A stretch of 64,000 nucleotides of DNA from NCBI GenBank assembly GCA_025351005.1, contig JANXWS010000017.1:1-64000 (forward strand), written 5' to 3'. The position numbers were made by a program, and so were the translations under genes. This document shows, piece after piece, positions 33,771 to 42,237 of this stretch. The notes under the pieces were generated by a model. It ran no database searches. It was given only the letters and a program-made list of their open reading frames with translations, and had not been told where the DNA came from. Numbering within the stretch: the first letter of the stretch is position 1; each line of letters begins with the position of its first letter. Source of the DNA: Pseudomonadota bacterium (GTDB lineage: Bacteria > Pseudomonadota > Gammaproteobacteria > Steroidobacterales > Steroidobacteraceae).

Positions 33771-35362
33771 TCGGCGTCTCCAGGGTTGCGGGCGCCGCCC
33801 GGCAGCAGCCGGGCGATCGTCTGGCGAAAGGCCACGAGCAGGGCAGGCGCGGTCGCGACCGCCCCGGGCCGGTAGTCCGGGGATTCTAGGCCGCGCTGCA
33901 CGGATTCCGCGAATGCGACCTCGTCGCGGAGCCGCGCCCGCAGCAGGCGCGCGCCCAGGTAGGCGAGCGCGCGCTCGGGCGGCATGGCGGCGGCACGCGG
34001 ATACAGGTGGGCCCGCAGCCGGCAGCGGCCAGGGGCCTCCGGCACGGCTTGCAGCACGACCAGGCCGCCCGGCCCGGTCTCGAGCCACTGGTTGGGAGCC
34101 ACGAACGCGGCGGCGGCCGGCCGCGATGGCGCGAGCGGGGCGATGCTGGCCGCGCGTTCGGCGCTCCACGAGCGCGCCGGCCTGCGCTCGAGCCACTGCT
34201 CGACCACGACCTTCCAGTCGGCGGCGACGCTGCACTCGCGGATCGTCGGCGCGCCCAGTCCGGCGCCGCCCAGCGCCTCGAGCGCCTGCGGCCAGGCAGC
34301 GTCCCGGCTGCCCGGCGCGCGCACGAACCAGAGGCCGTGGACGTCGGCGAGCTCGAGCGGCGCGAGCGGACCACCGGGCGTCTCGCCGTGCGCCGTGCCG
34401 TCGAGGTCGTACTCGAGCGCATGCAACGGGCAGGCGAGCGGCGCGCTGATGCGACCGCTGCGCTTCATCACCAGCGCGTGCGGGCGCTGCCGGCACTCGT
34501 TGTGGAACGCGCGCACGACGCCGGCGCCGTCCCGGAGCACGAGTGCGCGCTGCCCGGGGCCGTCGAGGGTCAGGAAGGTGCCGGCCTTGGCGAGCTCGAA
34601 GGCCGCGCCCGCGAACTGCCAGGCACCACGGAACAGCTGCTGCCGCTCGGCGTCGTAGAGCGCAGCGCTCGCATATGCCGTCGCCGGCAGCGGCGCGCCG
34701 GGCGTCGCGAGCGGACGCGCGAACGCCGCCGGGAACACCGAGCGCAGGTAGGCGAGCGCCCGGCGCCGCGCCGCGTCGCGGTCGATCGCCGACTCGGTCT
34801 GGAACGCGAAGCCCTGCCAGAGCATCTCGAGCACGCCGATCAGCCCGAGCGCGATCGCGTCGGCGTCGAGCTGCAGTGCGCGGCTACGCTCGATCAGGGT
34901 GCCGATCAGCTCGCGCACCAGCGTCTCGAACTTGCTGTCGCGCGTGCCGCAGATCTCGAAATACTCCGCTCGCGAGCTCGCCTCACCCCAGAACGAGTAC
35001 CACACACTCACCTTGCGCGCGCTCGCGATGCCGGCGCCGAGGTAGATCGCGACCAGCCGCTCGAGCGCAAGCACCGGGTCGTTCTTCAGCGCCGCCACCG
35101 GCACGAGCAGCAGCTCCTCGAACTCCGCGGCCAGGAACTCGAGCGAGGCGACCAGCATCGCGTCCTTCGACTCGAAGTAGAACCTGACGATGCCCGGCGA
35201 CATGCGCGCGATCGCGACCACCTTGCCGACGGTGGTCTTGGAGGGGCCGTGCACGTGCAGCGCCGAGATGCAGGCCTCGATCAGACGCTGGCGTTGACGG
35301 GCGCGCGTGGCTCGCGGATGGGTCGGCAACGCAGCCGCGGCCTTGCGTCGCGTCCGGCTCAT
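33767..35362 (-). CDS. TetR (BetI-like) regulator fused to a degenerate Rieske oxygenase domain
   Basis: One uninterrupted 531-residue frame joins two families. Residues 20-210 are a TetR protein of BetI type: helix-turn-helix TTVGKVVAIARMSPGIVRFY (43-62) and a BetI-like C-terminal domain with WYSFWGEA. Residues 225-530 align with Rieske oxygenases, from LPATAY to VQRGLESPDYRPG, but are degenerate. The Rieske site keeps Cys290, Cys311 and His314 while the first His is Gln292 (ECRQR). The iron helix EQWLERRPARSWS has Pro395 and Ser400 where two His are expected, and the carboxylate is Glu481. Catalysis is therefore very unlikely; the domain may sense the oxygenase substrate or product. The gene is ATGA-coupled to an aldehyde dehydrogenase and divergent from two permeases, its probable targets. 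A sequencing fusion seems unlikely. Confidence 0.87.
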   Translation of the reverse strand: MSRTRRKAAAALPTHPRATRARQRQRLIEACISALHVHGPSKTTVGKVVAIARMSPGIVRFYFESKDAMLVASLEFLAAEFEELLLVPVAALKNDPVLALERLVAIYLGAGIASARKVSVWYSFWGEASSRAEYFEICGTRDSKFETLVRELIGTLIERSRALQLDADAIALGLIGVLEMLWQGFAFQTESAIDRDAARRRALAYLRSVFPAAFARPLATPGAPLPATAYASAALYDAERQQLFRGAWQFAGAAFELAKAGTFLTLDGPGQRALVLRDGAGVVRAFHNECRQRPHALVMKRSGRISAPLACPLHALEYDLDGTAHGETPGGPLAPLELADVHGLWFVRAPGSRDAAWPQALEALGGAGLGAPTIRECSVAADWKVVVEQWLERRPARSWSAERAASIAPLAPSRPAAAAFVAPNQWLETGPGGLVVLQAVPEAPGRCRLRAHLYPRAAAMPPERALAYLGARLLRARLRDEVAFAESVQRGLESPDYRPGAVATAPALLVAFRQTIARLLPGGARNPGDAE

Positions 35363-35454
35363 CGCGCCGCCGCTCCGGCGGCCGCCCTTCCCGAGCGGGC
35401 GTGCGTCGGGCAGACTGCAGCCGCGTGGCAGGCTGGCGGCAGGGGAGCGGACGC

Positions 35455-36414
35455 GTGGCGCGGCTCAGCGACAGGAACGGCATCGGCGCGGCGGGTCGCG
35501 CGCCCGGTGCGCGCGGCCGCCTCGGGGCACTGGTCGCCCGCCACGGCCGCTGGCTGATCATCGCGCCGCCGCTCCTGTTCCTGCTGGTGTTCTTCCTGAT
35601 TCCATTCGGCTTCGCGCTCAAGATCAGCTTTGCCGAAGCCGCGCTCAGGATCCCGCCGTTCAGCGATGTCTTCAGCGTGTCCGCCGATCACCGGCTGCAT
35701 CTGTCGCTCAGCCTCGCCAACTACAAGTACCTTCTGACCGACGAAGTGTATGCGGTTTCGTACCTGTACTCGATTCGGACGGCCTTCTTCTCGACGCTGC
35801 TGTGCCTGCTGATCGGCTACCCGATGGCCTACGCGATGGCCAGGGCCTCGAAGGGCGCGCAGGGCATCCTGATGCTGGTGATCATCCTGCCGTTCTGGAC
35901 CTCGTTCCTGCTCCGCGTCTACGCGCTCGAGGGCATCATTCGCGACAATGGCCTGCTGAACAGCGCACTGCTGTGGCTCGGGATCATCGAGCACCCGCTC
36001 CGGATCATGCGCACGACCCTGGCGGTCTACCTGGGCATCGTCTACTCCTACCTGCCGTTCATGATCCTGCCGCTGTACGCAACGCTCGAGAAGCTCGACC
36101 GCACGCTGCTCGAGGCGGCTGCCGACCTCGGCAGCAAGCCGTGGCAGGCGTTTCGCGACGTGACGCTGCCGCTGTCGATGCCCGGCATCATCGCGGGATC
36201 GATGCTGGTGTTCATCCCGGCGATCGGCGAGTACGTGATCCCGGCACTGCTCGGTGGCCCGGACAACCTGATGATCGGCCGCGTGCTGTGGGACGAGTTC
36301 TTCGCGAACCACGACTGGCCGGTGGCGGCGGCGGTGTCGATCGCGTTCCTGGTGCTGCTGGTCGGGCCGATCGCGGTGCACCAGCACTACCGCGTCCGAC
36401 AGCTCGAGCACTAG
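35455..36414 (+). CDS. ABC transporter permease, PotB/PotH type
   Basis: The 319-residue protein has six predicted membrane helices after a basic N terminus and the cytoplasmic EAA loop EAAADLGSKPWQAFRDVTLP typical of polyamine/opine permeases. The GTG at 35455 follows GGGGAG at seven bases; a GTG 18 codons upstream was rejected. It starts 92 bases from the divergent TetR-Rieske fusion gene, so that regulator probably controls it. The second permease begins two bases after its stop. No binding protein or ATPase is next to the pair; the ATPase at 21912-23057 is a possible partner. Confidence 0.9.
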   Translation: MARLSDRNGIGAAGRAPGARGRLGALVARHGRWLIIAPPLLFLLVFFLIPFGFALKISFAEAALRIPPFSDVFSVSADHRLHLSLSLANYKYLLTDEVYAVSYLYSIRTAFFSTLLCLLIGYPMAYAMARASKGAQGILMLVIILPFWTSFLLRVYALEGIIRDNGLLNSALLWLGIIEHPLRIMRTTLAVYLGIVYSYLPFMILPLYATLEKLDRTLLEAAADLGSKPWQAFRDVTLPLSMPGIIAGSMLVFIPAIGEYVIPALLGGPDNLMIGRVLWDEFFANHDWPVAAAVSIAFLVLLVGPIAVHQHYRVRQLEH

Positions 36415-36416
36415 CG

Positions 36417-37247
36417 GTGGACCGGCGCAACTCACCGTTCCTGATCTCCGTACTGTGCCTGGGGATCGCGTTCCTGTACCTGCCGATGGCGGTGCTGATC
36501 GCCTATTCGTTCAACGCTTCGGCGCTCGCGAGCGTGTGGGGCGGCTTCTCGACCGCGTGGTACACGGAGCTGGTGCACAACCGGCAGATCCTGAGCGCCG
36601 CGGCGCTGTCGCTGCAGGTCGCGGCGCTCGCCTCGACCGGCGCGCTCGTGCTGGGGACGCTGGCCGCCATCGCGCTCGTGCGCTTCACGAAGTTCCGCGG
36701 CCGGCTGCTGCTGGCCGGCATGGTCAACGCGCCGCTGGTGATGCCCGAGATCATCACCGGCATCACTCAGCTGCTCCTGTTCGTGTCGATGCTGCAGCTG
36801 ATCGGCTGGCCGAGCCGCGGCATGACGACGATCGTGATCGCGCACGTCGCGTTCTGTACCGCCTACGTGACGGTCACGGTCCAGTCGCGGCTGCAGAGCG
36901 CCGACCGTTCGCTCGAGGAAGCGGCGATGGACCTGGGCGCGAGCCCGTTGCAGGCCTTCGTGGACGTGACGCTGCCGATCATCCTGCCGGCGCTCGTCTC
37001 GAGCTGGCTCTTGAGCTTCACGCTGTCGCTCGACGACCTGGTGATCTCGAGCTTCGTGTCCGGGCCGCGCTCGAGCACGCTGCCGATGGTGATCTACTCG
37101 AAGGTCAAGCTCGGCGTCAGCCCCGACATCAACGCGCTCGCGAGCCTGATCATCACCGGCGTCGGCGCCTGCGTACTGATCGCGGGCTACGTGCTGCGCC
37201 GGGCCGAGCGAGGGCGGCAGGCGGAGGTCCTGCAGGCCGCCGGCTGA
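36417..37247 (+). CDS. ABC transporter permease, PotC/PotI type
   Basis: The 276-residue protein is the second inner-membrane subunit: six helices and the EAA loop EAAMDLGASPLQAFVDVTLP. SFTLSLDDLVISSFVSGP is characteristic of PotC/PotI. Start is GTG 36417, two bases after the stop of the partner permease, with weak ribosome site, so translation is probably coupled. Polyamine-type importers of this class also carry opines, putrescine and compatible solutes; the local genes favour a methylated amine. The next gene is convergent 11 bases away. Confidence 0.9.
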   Translation: MDRRNSPFLISVLCLGIAFLYLPMAVLIAYSFNASALASVWGGFSTAWYTELVHNRQILSAAALSLQVAALASTGALVLGTLAAIALVRFTKFRGRLLLAGMVNAPLVMPEIITGITQLLLFVSMLQLIGWPSRGMTTIVIAHVAFCTAYVTVTVQSRLQSADRSLEEAAMDLGASPLQAFVDVTLPIILPALVSSWLLSFTLSLDDLVISSFVSGPRSSTLPMVIYSKVKLGVSPDINALASLIITGVGACVLIAGYVLRRAERGRQAEVLQAAG

Positions 37248-37258
37248 CCCGTCGGGCG

Positions 37259-37840
37259 TCACGCGGGGTCTGCGCCGACGTAGCGCGGGTCGAAGGCCGG
37301 CCGCGTGAAAACCTCGCGCACCAGTGGCTCGAAGCTTGCGAGCGGCGCGGTCGCATAATCCGGGTCGAACGACGCCTGGTCCCAGCGCTCGCAGAACGAC
37401 GCGCAGGCGTCGAACCAGCGGTGGCCGCGCAGGCGTTCGCGGCCGTGGCGGTCGCGGCCGTGGTGGTGGGCGTAGTAGTAGCTCTGGAAGAGGCCGTGCT
37501 GCAGGACGATCCAGGTCACTTCGGGGCGCACGTACGGGCGCAGCACGCCGGCCGCGACCTCGGCGTGGTTGCAGGGCGCGATGTCGTCGCCCAGATCGTG
37601 CAGCAGCGCGGCCACCACGAGCTCGATGTCGGCGCCGTCGCTGCGCGCCCGCGTCGCGGTCTGCAACGAGTGCGTCAGGCGGCTGACGGGGTAGCCCTGC
37701 AGGCCGTCGCCGAGCCGGTTGAGGGCCGTGAGCACGCGCTCCGGCAGCGTCCCCAGGTAAGTCTTCTCGAGCGACTCGAGGAGTTCGTAGTCGGCGCGCG
37801 TGCCGTGCTGCATCTGGCGAAAGCTGACGGTGCCGGTCAT
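37259..37840 (-). CDS. HD-domain protein, PhnZ/TmpB-like diiron oxygenase candidate
   Basis: The 193-residue protein has an HD fold with candidate metal ligands His57 (THSLQTA), His81-Asp82 (ALLHDLGD), His92 (NHAEVAAG), His115 (LQHGLFQ) and a later Asp (144 or 154). The 24-residue step from the first His to the HD pair equals that in PhnZ, the mixed-valence diiron oxygenase that cleaves hydroxyphosphonates, and in TmpB, which yields glycine betaine. The two PhnZ gating residues (Tyr24, Glu27) are replaced here by Leu48 and Tyr50, so the substrate probably differs. A plain phosphohydrolase is the alternative. Of two ATGs after GGGGAG the second (37840) has proper spacing. It follows the GMC gene by 50 bases on the same strand. 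Confidence 0.7.
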   Translation of the reverse strand: MTGTVSFRQMQHGTRADYELLESLEKTYLGTLPERVLTALNRLGDGLQGYPVSRLTHSLQTATRARSDGADIELVVAALLHDLGDDIAPCNHAEVAAGVLRPYVRPEVTWIVLQHGLFQSYYYAHHHGRDRHGRERLRGHRWFDACASFCERWDQASFDPDYATAPLASFEPLVREVFTRPAFDPRYVGADPA

Positions 37841-37890
37841 CGACATCTCCCCGCGGTCCGGAGGCCTGCGCCCGGCGCCGGCCCGTGCCG

Positions 37891-39504
37891 CTAGTCTGCC
37901 ATGATCAGGTCGGCCGCCTTCTCGGCCACCATGACGGTCGTGGCGTTGGTGTTGCCGGAGGTGAGCTGCGGAAAGACCGAGGCATCGGCGATGCGCAGCC
38001 GGCCGACCCCGTGGACGCGCAGCCGCGCATCGACGACCGCGGTCTTCGGGTCCGGCCCCATCCGACAGGTGCAGGACGCGTGGTAGACCGAGGCGGCGCG
38101 CGCCCGGAAGTCCGCGAGCACGCCCTTGTCGCCGCTGACGGCGGGCCCTGGGATGAACTCCGACTCGATCACGGCCGCGAGCGGCAGGGCGCCGGCGATG
38201 CGACGCAGCACGCGGGCGCCCTCGTAGACGTCGGCGATGTCCTCGGGCGTGCTCAGGTAGTGGGTGCGGATCGCGGGCGCGACGGACGGGTCGGGCGAAC
38301 GGATCGTGACCGAGCCGCGACTGGTCGGCCGGCAGCTGTTGAAGGACATCAGGAACGCCGGGTACGGGTCCGGGCGCGTCATCCCGCGGCGCCGGCCGGC
38401 GGCACCTTCGGTGTAGCTCAGCGGGTTGAAATAGACGTGCAGGTTGGCGCGCCCGAGCGTCGGGCGGCTGCGCAGGAAGGCGCCCGCCTGGTTGACGCTG
38501 AGCGCGAGCGGGCCGCGGCGCCCGAACGCGTAACGCAGCACGGCCCGGAGCTTGCCCGCGAGCGGCCGCAGCTCGTCGTTCAGCGTCGGCACGCGCGATC
38601 GGTAGTAGTACGACACCGCGAGATGATCCTGCAGGCCCAGGCCTACCGCCGGCAGTGAGCGGACGACCGGGATGCCGAGCGGACCCAGCAGCGCCGCATC
38701 ACCGATGCCGGACAGCTGCAGGAGCTGCGGGGAGTTGATTGCCCCCGCGGCGACGATCACTTCGCGGCGGGCGGTCGCGGTCGCGAGGACGCCGCCCCGC
38801 CGGTAGCAGACGCCGGCGGCGGCGCTGCCCTCGAACAGCACGCGCGTGGCGTGGGCGCGGGTCAGGACCTGAAGGTTTGGCCGGCCGCGGGCGGGCCGCA
38901 GGTACGCGGAGCCCGTCGACACGCGGAGCCCATGCCGTATCGTCAGCTGCCAGAGGCCCGCGCCCTCACCCTCCGCGCCGTTGAAGTCCGCATTGTGCGG
39001 CACGCCCTGCGACTCGCAGCTCGCGATGAACGCCTGGCAGAGCGGGTGGGCGTCTGCGTCGATGTTGCGGACGTGCATCGGCCCGCCGCGGCCGTGGTAC
39101 GCAGATTCCATGCCGTCGTAGTCCTCGGACTTCCTGAAGTACGGCAGCACCTCGCGATAGGACCAGCCCGGGTTGCCAGCCGCCGCCCAGTCGTCGAAGT
39201 CCGCGCGCTGGCCGCGCACGTAAACCATCGCGTTGATGGCGCCGGAGCCGCCGAGAACCTTGCCGCGCGGACAGAACGCGGCGCGGCCGCCGAGCGCGGG
39301 GTCGGGCTCGGTCTCGTACATCCAGTTGAAGCGCGGGTCCCGGAAGGTGCGGCCGTAGCCGATCGGGACCTGCAGCCAGGGGCTCCGGTCGCTGCCGCCG
39401 GCCTCGAGCAGCAGCACGCTGTGGCGGCCGCTTTCGCTCAGCCGTGCCGCCAGAACGCAGCCGGCGGTGCCCGCGCCGACGATCACGAAGTCATGCTCGC
39501 TCAC
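37891..39504 (-). CDS. GMC oxidoreductase, choline dehydrogenase (BetA) type
   Basis: The 537-residue flavoprotein has the GMC N-terminal motif VGAGTAGCVLAARLS, the first signature GGSGAINAMVYVRGQ, second signature GAINSPQLLQLSGIG, and the catalytic His in VYHASCTCRMG (about 474) with the partner Asn in TSGNTNATT (about 520). BetA oxidises choline to betaine aldehyde; other GMC enzymes oxidise different alcohols with the same motifs, so the exact substrate is inferred from the amine-rich context. Start is GTG 39504. It lies 30 bases downstream of a 3-hydroxyisobutyrate-dehydrogenase-type gene, and an aldehyde dehydrogenase suitable for the next step lies at 32277-33770. Confidence 0.88.
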   Translation of the reverse strand: MSEHDFVIVGAGTAGCVLAARLSESGRHSVLLLEAGGSDRSPWLQVPIGYGRTFRDPRFNWMYETEPDPALGGRAAFCPRGKVLGGSGAINAMVYVRGQRADFDDWAAAGNPGWSYREVLPYFRKSEDYDGMESAYHGRGGPMHVRNIDADAHPLCQAFIASCESQGVPHNADFNGAEGEGAGLWQLTIRHGLRVSTGSAYLRPARGRPNLQVLTRAHATRVLFEGSAAAGVCYRRGGVLATATARREVIVAAGAINSPQLLQLSGIGDAALLGPLGIPVVRSLPAVGLGLQDHLAVSYYYRSRVPTLNDELRPLAGKLRAVLRYAFGRRGPLALSVNQAGAFLRSRPTLGRANLHVYFNPLSYTEGAAGRRRGMTRPDPYPAFLMSFNSCRPTSRGSVTIRSPDPSVAPAIRTHYLSTPEDIADVYEGARVLRRIAGALPLAAVIESEFIPGPAVSGDKGVLADFRARAASVYHASCTCRMGPDPKTAVVDARLRVHGVGRLRIADASVFPQLTSGNTNATTVMVAEKAADLIMAD

Positions 39505-39534
39505 TGGCAGCGGCGCCGCGCCCGGCGTGCCGGC

Positions 39535-40521
39535 TCAGGCATCGCGAGCGGTGCGAGCGCGGCCGCGCGGCACCACCTCGTGGCCGGTGGCGGGCGGCTC
39601 CTCGTCGACCATCTGCGCCGGGAAGCCCTCGCCCAGCACGCGCACGCCGCAGGCGTCCTCGAGCCGCCGGATGATGTTCGGCGACAGCTCGCGCGGGCCG
39701 TAGCGGCGGGCGCCGTCCTTGAAGATGTCGACGATCAGCGGCGAGAGCTCGAGCGGCACGTGGTGGGACCGCGCGATGGCGTCGAAGAGCCCGATGTCCT
39801 TCAGCACCAGGTCCATCGTGAAACTGATGTCGCGGCTGCCGTTCAGAATCACCTGCGACTCGGTCTCATGGACGAATGAGTTGCCGGACGAGATACGGAT
39901 CGCCTCGTAGGCCGTGTTCAGGTCGATGCCGGCGACCTTCATCGTCGTCAGCGCCTCGGCGAGCGCGACCAGGTGCACCGTGCACAGGTAGTTGGTCATC
40001 ACCTTGAGCACCGAGGCCGAGCCGACCGGCCCCGTGTGCAGGATCCGCCGGCCGAGGATCGACAGCACCGGCAGCACGCGCAGGAACGCCTCGCGGCTGC
40101 CACCCGCGAATATCGAGATGTTGCCGGTGGCCGCCCGGTGACAGCCGCCCGACACCGGGCAGTCCATCGCGGTCGCGCCGCGGGCCTCGACCGCGGGCGC
40201 CAGGCGCTTGATCTCGGCCTCGTCGGTCGTGCTCATCTCGAGCCAGACCTTGCCGGGCGCGAGGCCCGCGAGGATGCCGTCCGGGCCCTCCATGACCGAC
40301 GCGGTCGCCGCGGGCGAGGGCAGGCAGGTGATGACGATGTCGACCTGTTCGGCCATGGCCCGCGGCGAGGCGGCGCTTTTCGCGCCGCGGGCGACGAAGC
40401 CTGCAACCACTTCGTCATCCAGATCCCGGACCGTAAGGTCGACCCCGTGCTCGAGCAGGTTGCCGGCCAGGCTGCCGCCGACGTTGCCCAGTCCGATGAA
40501 ACCGATCCGCGCGTTCTCCAC
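39535..40521 (-). CDS. 3-hydroxyisobutyrate dehydrogenase family NAD(P)-oxidoreductase
   Basis: The 328-residue protein has the Rossmann motif FIGLGNVGGSLAGNL at the N terminus, the substrate-site loop DCPVSGG (120-126), and the catalytic Lys173 in LKVMTNYL. This beta-hydroxyacid dehydrogenase family oxidises or reduces beta-hydroxy acids and semialdehydes. Start is GTG 40521 following a GGGGGG ribosome site. It heads the minus-strand run with the GMC and HD-domain genes. It is not CdhA-like (carnitine dehydrogenase belongs to another family), so it does not fill that gap directly. The substrate is unknown. Confidence 0.88.
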   Translation of the reverse strand: MENARIGFIGLGNVGGSLAGNLLEHGVDLTVRDLDDEVVAGFVARGAKSAASPRAMAEQVDIVITCLPSPAATASVMEGPDGILAGLAPGKVWLEMSTTDEAEIKRLAPAVEARGATAMDCPVSGGCHRAATGNISIFAGGSREAFLRVLPVLSILGRRILHTGPVGSASVLKVMTNYLCTVHLVALAEALTTMKVAGIDLNTAYEAIRISSGNSFVHETESQVILNGSRDISFTMDLVLKDIGLFDAIARSHHVPLELSPLIVDIFKDGARRYGPRELSPNIIRRLEDACGVRVLGEGFPAQMVDEEPPATGHEVVPRGRARTARDA

Positions 40522-40730
40522 CGCAGTCCCCCCGCCGGCGTCAAGAAATGGCGCCCGACGCGCCCGAAGCCATTAACATGGGTGGTCGGCGCGGTACGCC
40601 GCGGGCCGCCTCGGCGGGCGCCCGCCCGCGCCGGACATCGTCGAACTAGTCACATTTTTTCGTAGAAGAGTCAAGGGCTTTGGGCGGTGGCCGCCGTGGA
40701 AACGAAGCCCTGGCCCGACCGCGGCGCCGC

Positions 40731-40736
40731 CATAAT
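40731..40736 (+). promoter_or_regulatory. Possible -10 element ahead of the MFS gene
   Basis: CATAAT at 40731-40736 stands alone in GC-rich DNA 71 bases upstream of the MFS start. No convincing -35 hexamer is at 16-18 bases. The divergent gap 40522-40807 also contains an AT-rich stretch with TTTTTT at 40652-40668. Confidence 0.3.
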
Positions 40737-40807
40737 AGGGCGGACGACCGGGGCCGCGCCGGGCTTCGGGACCGACCAGAACCATCGCTCCGGGGGGTCA
40801 TTGCGAC

Positions 40808-42118
40808 ATGACGGCCAACTCGGTACCGCTCGACGCTGACACCACGCCGTCCGTGGCCGCGCGCTGGTACGTGCTGATGATGATGGTGCTGGTCTACACG
40901 CTCAGCATCGCCGACCGCTACGTCGTCTCGACGGTGCTCGAGCCGATCCGCCTCGAGCTGCATTTGTCCGACTGGGGCGTCGCCTTCCTGACGAGCGTCG
41001 GCCTCGCACTCTTCTATGTGTTCTTCGGCTTCCCGATCTCCTCGTTGATCGATCGCAAGAGCCGCCGCAACATCATCTCGATCTCGCTGATCATCTGGTC
41101 GGCGATGACGACGCTGACCGGGCTTGCCCGCACGAGCTCGTTGTTCCTGCTGGCGCGGATCGGCGTCGGCATCGGCGAGGCCGGCGGCACGCCCGGCGCC
41201 AACTCGATACTGTCCGACTACTTCCCCGCGGTGCGCCGGCCGATGGCGCTGACCGTGTTTTCGCTCGGCGCGCCGATCGGTGCCTGGATCGCCGCCCAGG
41301 TCGCGGGCCAGATCGCCGATCACTACGGCTGGCGCAGCGTGTTCCTCTGCCTCGGCGTGCCGGGCGTGATCGCCGGGCTGCTCGTGTTCTTCACGGTGCG
41401 CGAGCCACGCCGCGGCCAGCTCGACCACAAGGACGAGACCGAGGCGCCGACGTTCATCGAAACGATGCGCTTCCTGTGGCGGCAGCGCTCGGCGGTGCAC
41501 GTGATGATCGGCAGCGCGGTGACCGCGCTGTGGGGCTGGGGCCTCGTGTACTGGCTGCCCACCTACCTGCTCCGCGCCTTCGGCCTCTCGCCCGGCGCCT
41601 CGGGCGACATTCTCGGTCCCATCCACCTGATCGGCGGCGTCGGCGCGACGCTCTTCACCGGCTGGCTGCTCGTCTGGCCGACGATGGCGGACCCGCGGCG
41701 CATCGTGAAGCTGCTCGGCTGGTGGGTCGGGCTCGCGACCATCGTCTCGATCGCGATTCTCTACACCCATTCGCTCGCCACCGTGAAGATCCTCTGCTGG
41801 CTCTTCATCCCGTCGATCTATTTCTACATCGGGCCGTGCTTCGGGATCCTGCTCAACCTCGCCCAGCCGCGCATGCGGGCGATCTTCTGCGCCTCGACGT
41901 TGTTCGTCGCCAACGTCGGCAACCTGATCGTCGCGCCGAACATGGTCGGCTTCCTGAGCGACTGGTTCGCGACCACCGCAGCGGGCCCCGACGCCGCGTC
42001 GCTCAGGCTCGCGATGCTGTGCCTCGCGCCGACCGGCCTCTGGGCGACCGCGCACTACTTCTGGTCGGTGAAGGACATCGTCGGCGACCAGGAGCGCGCG
42101 ACCGGCATCCCGGTCTAG
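40808..42118 (+). CDS. MFS transporter, spinster-like
   Basis: The 436-residue protein has twelve predicted helices, helix-1 pattern SIADRYVVSTVLEPI and the motif-A loop SSLIDRKSRRN, with RIGVGIGEAGGTPGA in helix 4. This look is shared by the large spinster-type MFS group common in high-GC proteobacteria, usually carrying lipids, aromatic or organic acids. It is the first plus-strand gene of a group with an aldehyde dehydrogenase and an enolase-family protein, so it may import their substrate. The substrate itself is not readable. Confidence 0.88.
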   Translation: MTANSVPLDADTTPSVAARWYVLMMMVLVYTLSIADRYVVSTVLEPIRLELHLSDWGVAFLTSVGLALFYVFFGFPISSLIDRKSRRNIISISLIIWSAMTTLTGLARTSSLFLLARIGVGIGEAGGTPGANSILSDYFPAVRRPMALTVFSLGAPIGAWIAAQVAGQIADHYGWRSVFLCLGVPGVIAGLLVFFTVREPRRGQLDHKDETEAPTFIETMRFLWRQRSAVHVMIGSAVTALWGWGLVYWLPTYLLRAFGLSPGASGDILGPIHLIGGVGATLFTGWLLVWPTMADPRRIVKLLGWWVGLATIVSIAILYTHSLATVKILCWLFIPSIYFYIGPCFGILLNLAQPRMRAIFCASTLFVANVGNLIVAPNMVGFLSDWFATTAAGPDAASLRLAMLCLAPTGLWATAHYFWSVKDIVGDQERATGIPV

Positions 42119-42237
42119 ACGAGCAGATTCGCCTCGCCCCGGTGGCCTGACGCTCCGTCGCCGCCGCGGACGCGGCGCGGGGAAGGTTTCCGCCAGGAGC
42201 CATCCGCGGCACCACACGACGGAGCCGGAGTTCGACC

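Noticed and set aside
33767-35362. That the TetR-Rieske fusion is a sequencing or assembly artefact
   Set aside because: Frame is continuous, both halves keep family residues in register, the linker has normal composition, and the stop overlaps the next start by ATGA. It cannot be excluded without other reads, but nothing in the sequence suggests it.
39535-40521. Carnitine 3-dehydrogenase (CdhA) to complete the carnitine route
   Set aside because: The protein belongs to the 3-hydroxyisobutyrate dehydrogenase family (PVSGG, LKVMTN), not the 3-hydroxyacyl-CoA-dehydrogenase-like CdhA family.
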